NCBI RefSeq assembly: GCF_004570875.1
Contig: NZ_SPQK01000007.1
Span: 97,969 to 161,968 of the forward strand
Origin: Blastococcus sp. CT_GayMR16
GTDB taxonomy: Bacteria; Actinomycetota; Actinomycetes; Mycobacteriales; Geodermatophilaceae
Direction: 5' to 3'
Length of the DNA stretch: 64,000 nt
A program made the position numbers and the translations under genes. Positions 16,818 to 24,327 of the stretch are shown one piece after another. Position 1 is the first letter of the stretch. Each line of letters opens with the position of its first letter. The notes under the pieces are model-generated. The model made no database searches and was not told where the DNA came from. It was given only the letters and a program-made list of their open reading frames with translations.

Positions 16818-17306
16818 GTGGCGTGGTTCCGACGGGCCGTGCCGTCCCCTCCTACGGCCGCCGCACCTGCGCCTGACGCCGGGGACAGCCCCGAGGCGCT
16901 GCGGGCGTCGATCGTGGCGGTCAACCGCATGATCAACAGCAACGCGGGGCGGCTGCCCCTGAGGGCGGTCGTCGCCGCCCGGCGCATCACCGACGTGCTG
17001 GCCGAGATCGTGAACACCTCCGACGTCCGACCCCTGGACGTCTACGCCACGATCTCCGTCCGTGGCGCGGTGAACGACTACCTGCCGACGACGCTGCGCA
17101 CCTTTCTCGCCGTCGACAAGGACCTGGTGGCCGTGCAGCGGCCGTCCGGGTTCACGCCGACCGAGTCGTTGATGGAGCAGTTGGACGCACTGGAGGGCTC
17201 AGCCTTCGCCGTTCTGCAGGCTGCCCAGGCGCAGGATGTCGACGCGTTGATGACCCAGGGCAGCTTCCTGCGCACGAAATTCTCCGGATCGGACCTCGAC
17301 CTCTGA
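16818..17306 (+). CDS. Small helical protein between telA and terD, XpaC-like
   Basis: This 162-residue protein has no clear catalytic motif. A Pro/Ala-rich N-terminal stretch (about 8-25) is followed by a mostly helical body with N-R-M-I-N-S-N-A-G-R-L-P and D-Y-L-P-T-T-L-R-T-F-L-A-V. The Y-L-P-x-x-L-x-x-F/Y-L pattern is reminiscent of XpaC proteins, which pair with TelA in many bacteria, but similarity is weak and I do not claim homology. The GTG at 16818 has AGGAAGG and GGAAGG purine runs upstream; an ATG at 16782 would extend it by 12 residues with no ribosome site. Its stop overlaps the next ATG (TGATG), so it is co-translated with the TerD-like gene. Confidence 0.6.
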   Translation: MAWFRRAVPSPPTAAAPAPDAGDSPEALRASIVAVNRMINSNAGRLPLRAVVAARRITDVLAEIVNTSDVRPLDVYATISVRGAVNDYLPTTLRTFLAVDKDLVAVQRPSGFTPTESLMEQLDALEGSAFAVLQAAQAQDVDALMTQGSFLRTKFSGSDLDL

Positions 17307-17869
17307 TGGCAGTCATGAGTCGGGGCGCGAACGTGCCCCTCACCCGCGAGATCCCCGGTCTGAAGCACCTCGTGATCGGGGTGGCATGGAACGCCGGTGC
17401 CGAGCCGGTGCTCCAGGACAACCTGGTCATGGCCGCGATCCTGTGCAACGAGTCGAACAAGGCGCTCTCGGCCGAGCACTTCGTCTTCTTCAACCAGTTG
17501 ACGTCGCCGGACCTGTCGGTGAGCCAGATCGAGAAGGCGCTGGCGGGCGACCAGGAGCAGGTCGAGATCGACCTCCCCGACGTGCCGCCCGAGGTGTCCC
17601 GCATCGCCTTCGTGCTCTACGTGAACGAAGGGACGGCGGCGCGGCGGACCCTGGGCCAGCTCCGCCAGCTGAGCGTCGCCGTGCGGGACGCGACCGACAA
17701 CCGTGAACTGGTCCGCTCCGAGAACCTGGCGCCTGCCCTGTCGGCCGAGACGGCACTCGTCCTGGCCGAGGTGTACCGCAACCGGTCGGACTGGAAGTTC
17801 AAGGTCGTGGGCGAGGGCTACGCGAGCGGGATCGCCGGCATCGCGTCGGACTACGGCCTGCCCCTGTGA
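17306..17869 (+). CDS. Divergent TerD-like protein
   Basis: A 187-residue TerD-domain protein with altered metal loops. It begins S-R-G-A-N-V-P-L-T-R-E-I-P and has V-A-W-N-A-G where the others have G-L-G-W-D. M-A-A-I-L-C-N-E replaces the D-L-D-A-S motif, while A-E-H-F-V-F-F-N and W-K-F-K-V-V-G-E-G-Y are kept. The acidic G-D-N-x-T-G-E-G loop is missing, replaced by V-S-Q-I-E-K-A-L-A-G-D-Q-E. Ca2+ binding is therefore doubtful. The ATG at 17306 overlaps the preceding stop, and its own TGA overlaps the next GTG. It is part of the telA operon and may be a structural partner of the TerA-like product downstream. Confidence 0.85.
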   Translation: MAVMSRGANVPLTREIPGLKHLVIGVAWNAGAEPVLQDNLVMAAILCNESNKALSAEHFVFFNQLTSPDLSVSQIEKALAGDQEQVEIDLPDVPPEVSRIAFVLYVNEGTAARRTLGQLRQLSVAVRDATDNRELVRSENLAPALSAETALVLAEVYRNRSDWKFKVVGEGYASGIAGIASDYGLPL

Positions 17870-18828
17870 CGAGCCGCGACCCCTCCTCGGCACGTCAGCG
17901 CACCGATCTCGGCTGGATCCGGCATCGGACCCTCCGCCACGGGCCTCCCACCGCCTCGACCCATCCCTCGACGTCGGCGGTCGCGGACCTCATCGCGGGC
18001 CGGCTGCCGCATCCACCCCGGGCGCGTTCCCACTCCGCGGACCTCGACCTGTCGGCGCCTGCCGCGCCGGCTGCTCCGGCACCGGCGGCGGCAGCTCCTC
18101 CGGCACCCGCCGCGACATCGGGATCGCTGGACCTCTTCCCGTCGGCGCCGGCCGCTGCGCCCGCACCCCCGGAGCCGTCGTCCGGCTCGGATCTCTCGGG
18201 CGCCCCGGCCACTCCTTCGGGCTCCCGGCCGGCGTCGGGTCCACCGGCCAGGCCCCCGGTGCCGAGGCTCGGCCCCCGCGGCCGCGTCATCCTGACGCCA
18301 CTGGACCCCACGGTCACCCTCAACCGGCTGCAGAGCGGCGTGGGGGCCCTGACCGTCGAAGCCGTGTGCTCGCCCGCCGTCGGCGACCTCGCCATCGGGG
18401 CGCTGTACGAGTTGACGGACGGCGCGTCCTCGATCGTGCAGCGGACGACGGGCCTCGTCGCGGGGCCACCCCGTTCGCGGAGCCCGATCCTCACCGCGTC
18501 CCGCGAGGAGTTCGAACAGATCCACGTCGATCTGCGGCAGACCCGAACCTTGCAACGGCTGCTGGTCTATGCATTCTCCGCATCGGGACGCCCGCTGCAG
18601 TGGGGGGGAACCCTGGTCACGCGCACTTTCGGCGGGGCTCGCGTGGAACTCCCGCTGGACTTCGGCGGCCACCACGGCCCGGTCGCCCTGATGTCGCTCT
18701 ACAACATCGACGGTGAGTTCGTCCTGCGAGCAGAGGGCGAGCAGGTGGCCGGCGCCGCGCGGGACGTCTCGCGGTCGTTCGGGTACGACCGGATCACGTG
18801 GGCCGACCACTGGATGCCCGTCGTCTGA
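17866..18828 (+). CDS. TerA-like protein with Ala/Pro-rich linker
   Basis: The 320-residue product starts at GTG 17866 in a GTGA overlap. Residues 1-60 include a short segment with T-S-A-V-A-D-L-I-A-G-R-L-P. A low-complexity Ala/Pro/Ser linker fills about 60-140, with D-L-D-L-S-A-P and L-D-L-F-P-S-A-P repeats. The C-terminal 180 residues resemble the TerA/TerD-superfamily core: L-A-I-G-A-L-Y-E-L-T-D-G, I-V-Q-R-T-T-G, R-S-P-I-L-T-A-S and H-G-P-V-A-L-M-S-L-Y-N-I-D-G-E-F. The acidic D-G-D-D loop of the 6068 TerA-like protein is not kept. The linker may separate two interaction surfaces. It ends the telA operon. Confidence 0.75.
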   Translation: MTSRDPSSARQRTDLGWIRHRTLRHGPPTASTHPSTSAVADLIAGRLPHPPRARSHSADLDLSAPAAPAAPAPAAAAPPAPAATSGSLDLFPSAPAAAPAPPEPSSGSDLSGAPATPSGSRPASGPPARPPVPRLGPRGRVILTPLDPTVTLNRLQSGVGALTVEAVCSPAVGDLAIGALYELTDGASSIVQRTTGLVAGPPRSRSPILTASREEFEQIHVDLRQTRTLQRLLVYAFSASGRPLQWGGTLVTRTFGGARVELPLDFGGHHGPVALMSLYNIDGEFVLRAEGEQVAGAARDVSRSFGYDRITWADHWMPVV

Positions 18829-18883
18829 CGTCGTCCCCGCCGCCGGCCGGTCCCGTCAGCGGTCTCGGCTAGCGTCGGCGGTC

Positions 18884-20950
18884 ATGCGGCCGAACGACCT
18901 CGCGCTCCTGCGCACCCCCGGTGTCCCGGCCCTGTCTCCCGACGGGCGGATGGCGGTTGTCGCCGTCACGCGCCCGGACCTCGAGGCCGACGAGTACCGC
19001 AGTCAGCTCTGGGCCGTGCCCACCGACGCGTCGGCGGCCGCGCGGCCGCTGACCTCCGGCCACCTCGACAGCGCCCCCGCGTTCTCGCCGGACGGTCGCT
19101 GGCTGGCCTACCTCAGCGCCCAGCCCGGAGAGCGCCCGCAGGTCTGGCTGCTGCCGACCGCCGGGGGAGCACCCCGCCGGCTCACCGAGCACCACCTGGG
19201 GGCCGGGGCTCCGGTCTGGTCGCCGGACTCGCGGCGGCTCGCCTACGTCGCCCGAGTCCCCGAGCACGGGCGCTACGGCACGGTCGACGGTGTCGGGCCG
19301 GCCGCGGAGCCGCCGCGGCTGATCACCACGCTGAAGTACCGCCGGGACGCCGTGGGCTTCCTCGGCGACCGGCCCAGCCAGGTCTTCGTGCTCGACCTCC
19401 CCGCGGACTTCGAGGACGACACGGCCCCGCCGCCGGAGCCGGTCCAGGTCACCACGGGGACGCCGGACTGCGTCGACGTCACGTGGCGTCCGGACGGCGC
19501 GGAGCTCGCCTTCGTCTCCGCGCGGCACCCGCGGGCCGACGTGGACCTCGTCCGGGACGTCTACGCGATCGGCCCCGACGGTTCCGGGCTGCGGCGGGTC
19601 ACCGAGTCCCGCGGCGACTGCGCCCTGCCGGCCTTCGACCCGACCGGCCGGACGCTCTACGTCACCGCCGTCCCCGATCTCGGACCGGACGGGCTGGACT
19701 TCGTCGCTCGGCAGGCCGTGCCCTGCCGGGTCGACGCCGACGGGGGTCCGCTGGAGCCGCTGCTGGATCCGGCCCAGCACCATCGCGGGGACGAGACCCC
19801 CGGGACGATCGTGGTCGACGGCGCCGTCCTGGTCGGCGTGCAGCGCAAGGGTGCGGTCGAACTCCTGCGGGTGCCGGCCGACGGAGGCGCCCCCGAGGTG
19901 CTGGTCGACGGATCGTTCACCGTCCGGGGATTCGCGGCCGCCGGGGAGGTGGTCGTCGCCGTCGTGGCGCACGACCGGTCGGCCGGCGAACTGATCGCGG
20001 TGACCCCGGGACGACGTCGGCTGCTGACCGCCTTCGGACGACGGCTGGGGGAGACCGGCCGGGTGCACCGGATGCGTGAACGGACGGCCACCGCCCCGGA
20101 CGGCTATCCCGTGCACGGCTGGGTGACGACCCCGCCCGGACCTGGCCCGCACCCGGTGCTGCTCACCATCCACGGCGGCCCGTTCGCCCAGTACGGCTGG
20201 AGCCTGTTCGACGAGACGCAGGCCTATGTCTCGGCGGGCTACGCCGTGGTGCAGTGCAACCCGCGCGGGTCCTCCGGCTACGGCGAGGCGCACGGGCGGG
20301 CGATCAAGGGCGGCTTCGGCGAGCTCGACGCCGCCGACGTGCTGGCCTTCCTGGACACGGCGCTGACCGATCCGACGCTCGACGCCGACCGGGTGGGGGT
20401 CATGGGCGGCTCCTACGGCGGCTACCTGACCGCGTTCCTCATCGGCCGCACGTCGCGGTTCGCCGCTGCCATCAGTGAGCGGGCGCTGGTCGACCCGGTG
20501 AGCTTCGTGGGGTCCTCCGACATCGGCTGGGCCTTTCCCGACCAGTACCTGGGCACCGACCCGGAACGCCTCGCCGCGCAGAGCGCCATGATCGGCGCGC
20601 CGGCGATCACCACGCCGACACTGGTCATCCACTCCGAGGAGGACTGGCGGTGTCCGCTCGAGCAGGGTGCCCGCCTGTACGTCGAGCTCAAGCGCCGCGG
20701 CGTCCCGTCGGAGCTGCTGCTGTTCCCCGGGGAGGGGCACGAGCTGTCCCGCTCGGGACGGCCACGCCACCGCCTCGCGCGACTGGAGCACGTGCTGCGG
20801 TGGTGGGCGCGCTGGCTGCCGACGCCGCAGAACTCCGGCGCCGCTCCGGCGGACCGGCCGGCGGAATTGCCGGCGGCGACGCCCGAGCCTCCCGAAGGTG
20901 AACCGGCCGCGGCCGAGCCGCTGACGGTGCGCGCCACCCGGGTGCCTTAG
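18884..20950 (+). CDS. S9-family prolyl oligopeptidase-like serine peptidase
   Basis: This 688-residue protein has an N-terminal beta-propeller (several S-P-D-G-R-W-L-A-Y-like blades, about 15-390). A C-terminal alpha/beta-hydrolase domain carries I-H-G-G-P-F-A-Q-Y-G, the nucleophile elbow M-G-G-S-Y-G-G-Y, H-S-E-E-D-W-R with a likely catalytic Asp, and P-G-E-G-H-E-L with the His. The order and spacing fit acylaminoacyl-peptidase/dipeptidyl-peptidase type S9 enzymes that cut short peptides. No signal peptide is visible, so it should be cytosolic. The last 45 residues are Pro/Ala/Glu-rich and not conserved. The ATG at 18884 lacks a ribosome site; TAGCGT at 18870-18875 suggests a leaderless or near-leaderless message. 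The next gene starts seven bases on. Confidence 0.9.
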   Translation: MRPNDLALLRTPGVPALSPDGRMAVVAVTRPDLEADEYRSQLWAVPTDASAAARPLTSGHLDSAPAFSPDGRWLAYLSAQPGERPQVWLLPTAGGAPRRLTEHHLGAGAPVWSPDSRRLAYVARVPEHGRYGTVDGVGPAAEPPRLITTLKYRRDAVGFLGDRPSQVFVLDLPADFEDDTAPPPEPVQVTTGTPDCVDVTWRPDGAELAFVSARHPRADVDLVRDVYAIGPDGSGLRRVTESRGDCALPAFDPTGRTLYVTAVPDLGPDGLDFVARQAVPCRVDADGGPLEPLLDPAQHHRGDETPGTIVVDGAVLVGVQRKGAVELLRVPADGGAPEVLVDGSFTVRGFAAAGEVVVAVVAHDRSAGELIAVTPGRRRLLTAFGRRLGETGRVHRMRERTATAPDGYPVHGWVTTPPGPGPHPVLLTIHGGPFAQYGWSLFDETQAYVSAGYAVVQCNPRGSSGYGEAHGRAIKGGFGELDAADVLAFLDTALTDPTLDADRVGVMGGSYGGYLTAFLIGRTSRFAAAISERALVDPVSFVGSSDIGWAFPDQYLGTDPERLAAQSAMIGAPAITTPTLVIHSEEDWRCPLEQGARLYVELKRRGVPSELLLFPGEGHELSRSGRPRHRLARLEHVLRWWARWLPTPQNSGAAPADRPAELPAATPEPPEGEPAAAEPLTVRATRVP

Positions 20951-20956
20951 CCCCCG

Positions 20957-22057
20957 ATGCCGGACCTCCTGAGTCGCCGCGCGCTCGGCCGGGCCACCCT
21001 CGCCCGGCAGCTGCTGCTCGAGCGGGTCCGGCGGCCGGTGGCCGAGACGCTGGAGCACCTGGTCGGTCTGCAGGCGCAGGTGCCGCGCGTGCCGCACCTG
21101 GCGCTGTGGGACCGGCTGGCCGACTACGACCCGGCCGAGCTCGACGGGCTCATGACGTCGCGCGCCGTCGTCCGCACGCAGCTCATGAGGACGACGATCC
21201 ACACCGTCACCGCCGCCGATGCGCTGGCGCTGCGCCCCCTGCTGCAACCGGTGCTCGACCGCACCTTCGCCGGCACCGCCTGGGGGCAGCGGCTGCGCGG
21301 GCAGGATCTCGCGGCGGTGGTGGCGAAGGCCGCCGACCTGCTGACGGAACGGCCGATGGGGCGCGCCCAGCTGCAGCGGGAGCTGGCCGGCCGCCATCCG
21401 GGTCTCGACGCGGAGGCGGTCGCCTTCGGGGTCAGCTACTGGGTGCCGTGGGTGCAGTCGCCGCCACGGGGCCTCTGGACCTCCTCCGGCGCCGCGGTGA
21501 TGACGACGGTCGCAGCCGAGCTCGGTGCCGTGCCGGCTCGCGCGACCTCGCTCGACGATCTCGTCGTCCGCTACCTCGCGGCCTTCGGACCGGCGAGTGT
21601 CCGGGACGTCCAGGCCTGGTGCGGGCTGACCCGGCTCCGCGAGGTGGTCGATCGGATCGGCCCGGGGTTGCGGCGGTTCCGCACGGAGGACGGGATCGAG
21701 CTGTTCGACGTCCCCGATGCGCCGCTGCCCGACCCGGAGACCCCTTCACCCGTCCGCTTCCTCGCCGAGTACGACAACGTCGTCCTGTCGCACGCGGACC
21801 GGTCCCGCGTCGTCGCCGAGGGCGACCACGTCCTCCTGCCCGGTGGCGCCGGGGGCTGGACCGGCACCGTCCTGGTGGACGGCCTGCTCCGGGCGACCTG
21901 GGCCGCGCGCCGCGAGGGGGCGGTCACCGCGCTGACCGTGCGGCCGTCCGGGCAGCTGTCGTCTCCCGAGCGGTCGGAGGTCCTGGCCGAGGGCGAGCGG
22001 CTGCTGGGCTTTCTCGCCGCCGGCCGGGAGCATCGGGTCGGCTTCGGGACGGCCTGA
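20957..22057 (+). CDS. Winged-helix AlkZ-like protein
   Basis: A 366-residue member of the HTH_42 (formerly DUF1006) family to which the DNA glycosylase AlkZ belongs. The Q-x-Q motif, seen here as L-Q39-A-Q41-V-P near the N-terminus, is the active-site signature of AlkZ-like enzymes that remove interstrand crosslinks or alkylated bases. Further family marks include L-M-R-T-T-I-H-T-V-T, Y-L-A-A-F-G-P-A-S-V-R-D-V-Q-A-W-C-G and F-L-A-E-Y-D-N-V-V-L-S-H-A-D-R. It begins seven bases after the peptidase gene, so the two are probably co-transcribed. Glycosylase activity is inferred; some homologues may serve as antibiotic self-resistance proteins. Confidence 0.82.
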   Translation: MPDLLSRRALGRATLARQLLLERVRRPVAETLEHLVGLQAQVPRVPHLALWDRLADYDPAELDGLMTSRAVVRTQLMRTTIHTVTAADALALRPLLQPVLDRTFAGTAWGQRLRGQDLAAVVAKAADLLTERPMGRAQLQRELAGRHPGLDAEAVAFGVSYWVPWVQSPPRGLWTSSGAAVMTTVAAELGAVPARATSLDDLVVRYLAAFGPASVRDVQAWCGLTRLREVVDRIGPGLRRFRTEDGIELFDVPDAPLPDPETPSPVRFLAEYDNVVLSHADRSRVVAEGDHVLLPGGAGGWTGTVLVDGLLRATWAARREGAVTALTVRPSGQLSSPERSEVLAEGERLLGFLAAGREHRVGFGTA

Positions 22058-22094
22058 CTGCGCGGACACCCCTCCGCGGCAATAGCGTCTGCCC

Positions 22095-22376
22095 ATGGCG
22101 CTCATCTATCCCGTCCTGGCCGATTCCCCGGAGCCGGAGGAGGGGTCGACGCCCGACGTCGCCGAACTCGCCGCAGACCTCTCCGACCAGTGGCTGGTCG
22201 AGGTCGCGGTCGGTGAGGACGGTGACGACGCCTGCTTCGGCCCGCTCGCCGCCGGCATGGCGTGGGATCTCGCCGTCGAGATCGTCGACAAGCGGCCCGA
22301 GTGGACGGTGTCGGTGGTCCCGCTCTACATCGCGGAGCCCGCCGACCAGATCATCGCCCTCTTCGAGGAGGACTAG
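22095..22376 (+). CDS. Small acidic protein, unknown function
   Basis: This 93-residue product is strongly acidic, ends F-E-E-D and contains W-L-V-E-V-A-V-G-E-D-G-D-D-A-C-F-G-P. I recognise no family. Its ATG is preceded by TAGCGT at 22083-22088, six bases away, and no ribosome site, so it may be leaderless. Its TAG stop (22374-22376) lies inside the ACTAGC target duplication of the adjacent IS481 element: the transposon landed on the stop codon yet left the reading frame and stop intact. Confidence 0.7.
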   Translation: MALIYPVLADSPEPEEGSTPDVAELAADLSDQWLVEVAVGEDGDDACFGPLAAGMAWDLAVEIVDKRPEWTVSVVPLYIAEPADQIIALFEED

Positions 22377-22377
22377 C
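22372..22377. repeat. IS481 target-site duplication, left copy
   Basis: ACTAGC; the identical copy is at 23427-23432. The CTAG core supplies the TAG stop of the small acidic gene on the plus strand and the TAG stop of the transposase on the minus strand. Confidence 0.92.
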
Positions 22378-23323
22378 TGTAGTGACCTGAGAGGTTGGTG
22401 ACGCGGCTGGCGGGAGGTCGGCCGCCGAGAGCGGTGTGGCCGCGGTGATGGTTATAGCGGTGCAGCCAGGCGGGGTAGGTCTGAGCGCGCTCGTTGTCGC
22501 TGCCGTAGGCGTCCGCGTAGGCCCATTCCTCGGTCAGTGTTCGGTGGAAGCGTTCGACCTTGCCGTTGGTCTGCGGCCGGTAGGGCCGGGTCCGCGTGTG
22601 CGCGATCTCGCTCAATGCGTCGCGGAACGGGTGTGAGCGGTAGCAGGCGCCGTTGTCGGTGAGCACCCGCGTGACGGTGATTCCGCAGCTAGTGAAGTAG
22701 GCGTTGGCTCGGGTCCAGAAGGCCGCGGCGGTCTCCTTGCGCTCGTCGGTGAGGAGCTCGGAGTAGGCCAATCGGGAGTGGTCGTCCAGGGCGGTGTGCA
22801 AGAAGACGTAGCCCAGCCCGGCGCGGTGCCGGTGGGGACGGGCCGCGCGGCCGTGGATCTTCCAACCGCCCCCGTCGGGAATCCGGCCGAGCTTCTTCAC
22901 GTCCAGGTGCACCAGGTCCCCGGGGGCGGCGTGCTCGTAGCGGCGCACGACCCGTGTGGTGGTGCGGTCGAGCCAGGCCAGTCGGGCAAGGCGATAGCGA
23001 GACAACACCCGGTGCACCGTGGATGGGTGCAGGCCGAGCAGGAAACCGATCCGGGCCGGACCCCAACGGCGGGTCACCCGGACCTTGATGATCCGCCGCT
23101 CGAGCCGGGTCGGGGTCCGGCGCGGGCTGTGCTGAGGACGGCTGGAGCGGTCATACATGCCGGCCGGGCCTTGCCGCCGGTAGCGGCCGGCCCACCGGGC
23201 GGCGGTGGTCGCCGAGACCTGGAACCGCTCGGCCGCGCGCCGCAGCGGCCAGTTCTGATCGACGACACAGCGAGCCAGCTGCAGGCGCCCCCGCGGAGTC
23301 AGCAGGGCATTAGCGTGGGACAC
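22373..23323 (-). CDS. IS481-family DDE transposase
   Basis: A 316-residue transposase. An N-terminal helix-turn-helix region (about 10-60, with R-R-A-A-E-R-F-Q-V-S) and a second helical DNA-binding segment (about 70-115) precede the rve catalytic domain. The DDE residues are visible as H-L-D141-V-K-K, L-T-D223-N-G and G-K-V-E257-R-F-H-R-T-L. The frame is complete. The GTG start at 23323 is five bases after GGAGGT in the message (complement of 23328-23333). The stop codon is not in the element: the last IS base plus two target bases form a serine codon, and the following TAG comes from the target's CTAG. A hairpin upstream covers the ribosome site. Confidence 0.94.
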   Translation of the reverse strand: MSHANALLTPRGRLQLARCVVDQNWPLRRAAERFQVSATTAARWAGRYRRQGPAGMYDRSSRPQHSPRRTPTRLERRIIKVRVTRRWGPARIGFLLGLHPSTVHRVLSRYRLARLAWLDRTTTRVVRRYEHAAPGDLVHLDVKKLGRIPDGGGWKIHGRAARPHRHRAGLGYVFLHTALDDHSRLAYSELLTDERKETAAAFWTRANAYFTSCGITVTRVLTDNGACYRSHPFRDALSEIAHTRTRPYRPQTNGKVERFHRTLTEEWAYADAYGSDNERAQTYPAWLHRYNHHRGHTALGGRPPASRVTNLSGHYS

Positions 23324-23383
23324 GAAGACCTCCGGGTTGAGGAGCGGTTCCTAGACAGCTCCACACCTCACTCGGAGGTCTTC
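23324..23383 (-). promoter_or_regulatory. Hairpin masking the transposase ribosome-binding site
   Basis: GAAGACCTCCG at 23324-23334 and CGGAGGTCTTC at 23373-23383 are perfect 11-base complements, separated by 38 bases. In a transposase message that begins outside the IS, the inner arm containing GGAGGT would be paired and unavailable to ribosomes. A transcript starting inside the 38-base loop would lack the outer arm and be translated. This resembles the known protection of IS10- and IS50-type elements against read-through expression. Function is inferred. Confidence 0.7.
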
Positions 23384-23426
23384 CCCTTGTCACCAGACGC
23401 CGTCACCAACGTCCGTGGTCAGTACA

Positions 23427-23432
23427 ACTAGC
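23427..23432. repeat. IS481 target-site duplication, right copy
   Basis: ACTAGC, identical to 22372-22377 and directly following the terminal TACA of the element. Confidence 0.92.
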
Positions 23433-23443
23433 GGTCCCGTTCG

Positions 23444-23950
23444 TCAGCCGCCCGGAACGGTGAAGTCGGTCAGCGTCGCGGTGCCCGGTGCGAGAGCGGC
23501 GAACGCGGCGGCCAGGACGAACACCGCGACGCCGCCGGTCGGGAACCCGGTGCTCAGGTCGCGCCGGGCGGCGGGGCTGCCCTCGCCGTCGTCCAGGATG
23601 CTCGCCAGCACCCCGATCGACGGGTTGTGGCCGATGACGGCCAGGGTCGCCACGTCGTCCGGGATCTCCTGGATCACCGCGAGCAGCGCCTCGACGGTGT
23701 TCTCGTAGATCCGCGCGTCGACGACCGGCGGCAGGCCCGGTGCCACCCCGGCCCCCGCCCGCTCCCAGGTCTGCGCCGCCCGGACGGCGGGGGAGACGAC
23801 CGCCCGGTCGGGCGCGAGGCCGGCCCGCTTCAGCCACGACCCGATGGCCGAGGCGTGCTGCGAGCCCCGTTCGGTGAGCGGCCGGTCGGCGTCGACCGGG
23901 GCGTCCGCGGCCTGGGCGTGACGGACCAGGAGAAGTCGGCGCGGCTGCAC
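23444..23950 (-). CDS. SixA-like histidine phosphatase
   Basis: This 168-residue protein belongs to the histidine phosphatase (phosphoglycerate mutase-like) superfamily. L-V-R10-H11-A near the start holds the phosphorylated His, and V-I-G-H-N-P-S holds the second catalytic His. Short length and the S-P-A-V-R-A-A-Q-T segment fit the SixA branch, which acts on phosphohistidine or small phosphoesters. The GTG at 23950 has no ribosome site; CAGACT ends six bases upstream, which suits a leaderless message. It is convergent with the small acidic gene, and the IS481 element now lies between them, 12 bases past its stop. Confidence 0.85.
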   Translation of the reverse strand: MQPRRLLLVRHAQAADAPVDADRPLTERGSQHASAIGSWLKRAGLAPDRAVVSPAVRAAQTWERAGAGVAPGLPPVVDARIYENTVEALLAVIQEIPDDVATLAVIGHNPSIGVLASILDDGEGSPAARRDLSTGFPTGGVAVFVLAAAFAALAPGTATLTDFTVPGG

Positions 23951-24073
23951 CGGCCGAGTCTGGCACCGCCGCGGTCAGCCCACCCGAGGGCCCGTCACGG
24001 CGTCGTCGGCCGTCGACACCGGCTGCCCGGCCCGGCAGGCTGGCCGTTCGAGCACCGGCGAGGGGAGCAGGCG

Positions 24074-24283
24074 ATGGCAGGGCGCTTCGAGTACAAGGTC
24101 GAGGAGATCCGGGAGGGGATGATCGGCGGCAAGATGTCCGGCAACAAGCTGGAGAAGGTGCTCAACGAGCGCGCTCGTGAGGGCTGGCAGCTCCGGGCGA
24201 TCACCTCCGTCGAGGTGAAGGGCCGGATCGGCCCGGGCGGTGTGGAAGGCGTGCTGATCACCTTCGAGCGCCCCCTGGCCTAG
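24074..24283 (+). CDS. DUF4177 small protein
   Basis: A 69-residue protein with the DUF4177 pattern: F-E-Y-K-V near the start, then K-L-E-K-V-L-N-E-R-A-R-E-G-W-Q-L and a closing strand with V-L-I-T-F-E-R. Members are small cytosolic or membrane-associated proteins without a known activity. The ATG at 24074 has AGGGGAG at 24061-24067. The open frame extends far upstream, but that part is antisense to the phosphatase gene and not conserved. It is convergent with the DUF899 gene. Confidence 0.82.
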   Translation: MAGRFEYKVEEIREGMIGGKMSGNKLEKVLNERAREGWQLRAITSVEVKGRIGPGGVEGVLITFERPLA

Positions 24284-24327
24284 CGAGGTCACGTTCCGAC
24301 GCAGCCGACCCCCGTGCCGACGGCGCG

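Larger units (their letters stand above)
22372..23432. mobile_element. IS481-family insertion sequence with target duplication
   Basis: The element proper is 22378-23426 (1049 bases), starting TGTA and ending TACA. Its ends are imperfect inverted repeats of 26 bases (22378-22403 and 23401-23426) with 21 matches; the inner ten bases GTTGGTGACG are identical. The six-base direct repeat ACTAGC flanks it at 22372-22377 and 23427-23432. IS481 family members are known to target NCTAGN and duplicate six bases, which fits exactly. One full transposase gene runs on the minus strand. Perfect duplication and an intact transposase suggest a recent insertion. It lies between the small acidic gene and the SixA-like phosphatase gene and breaks neither. 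Confidence 0.93.
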
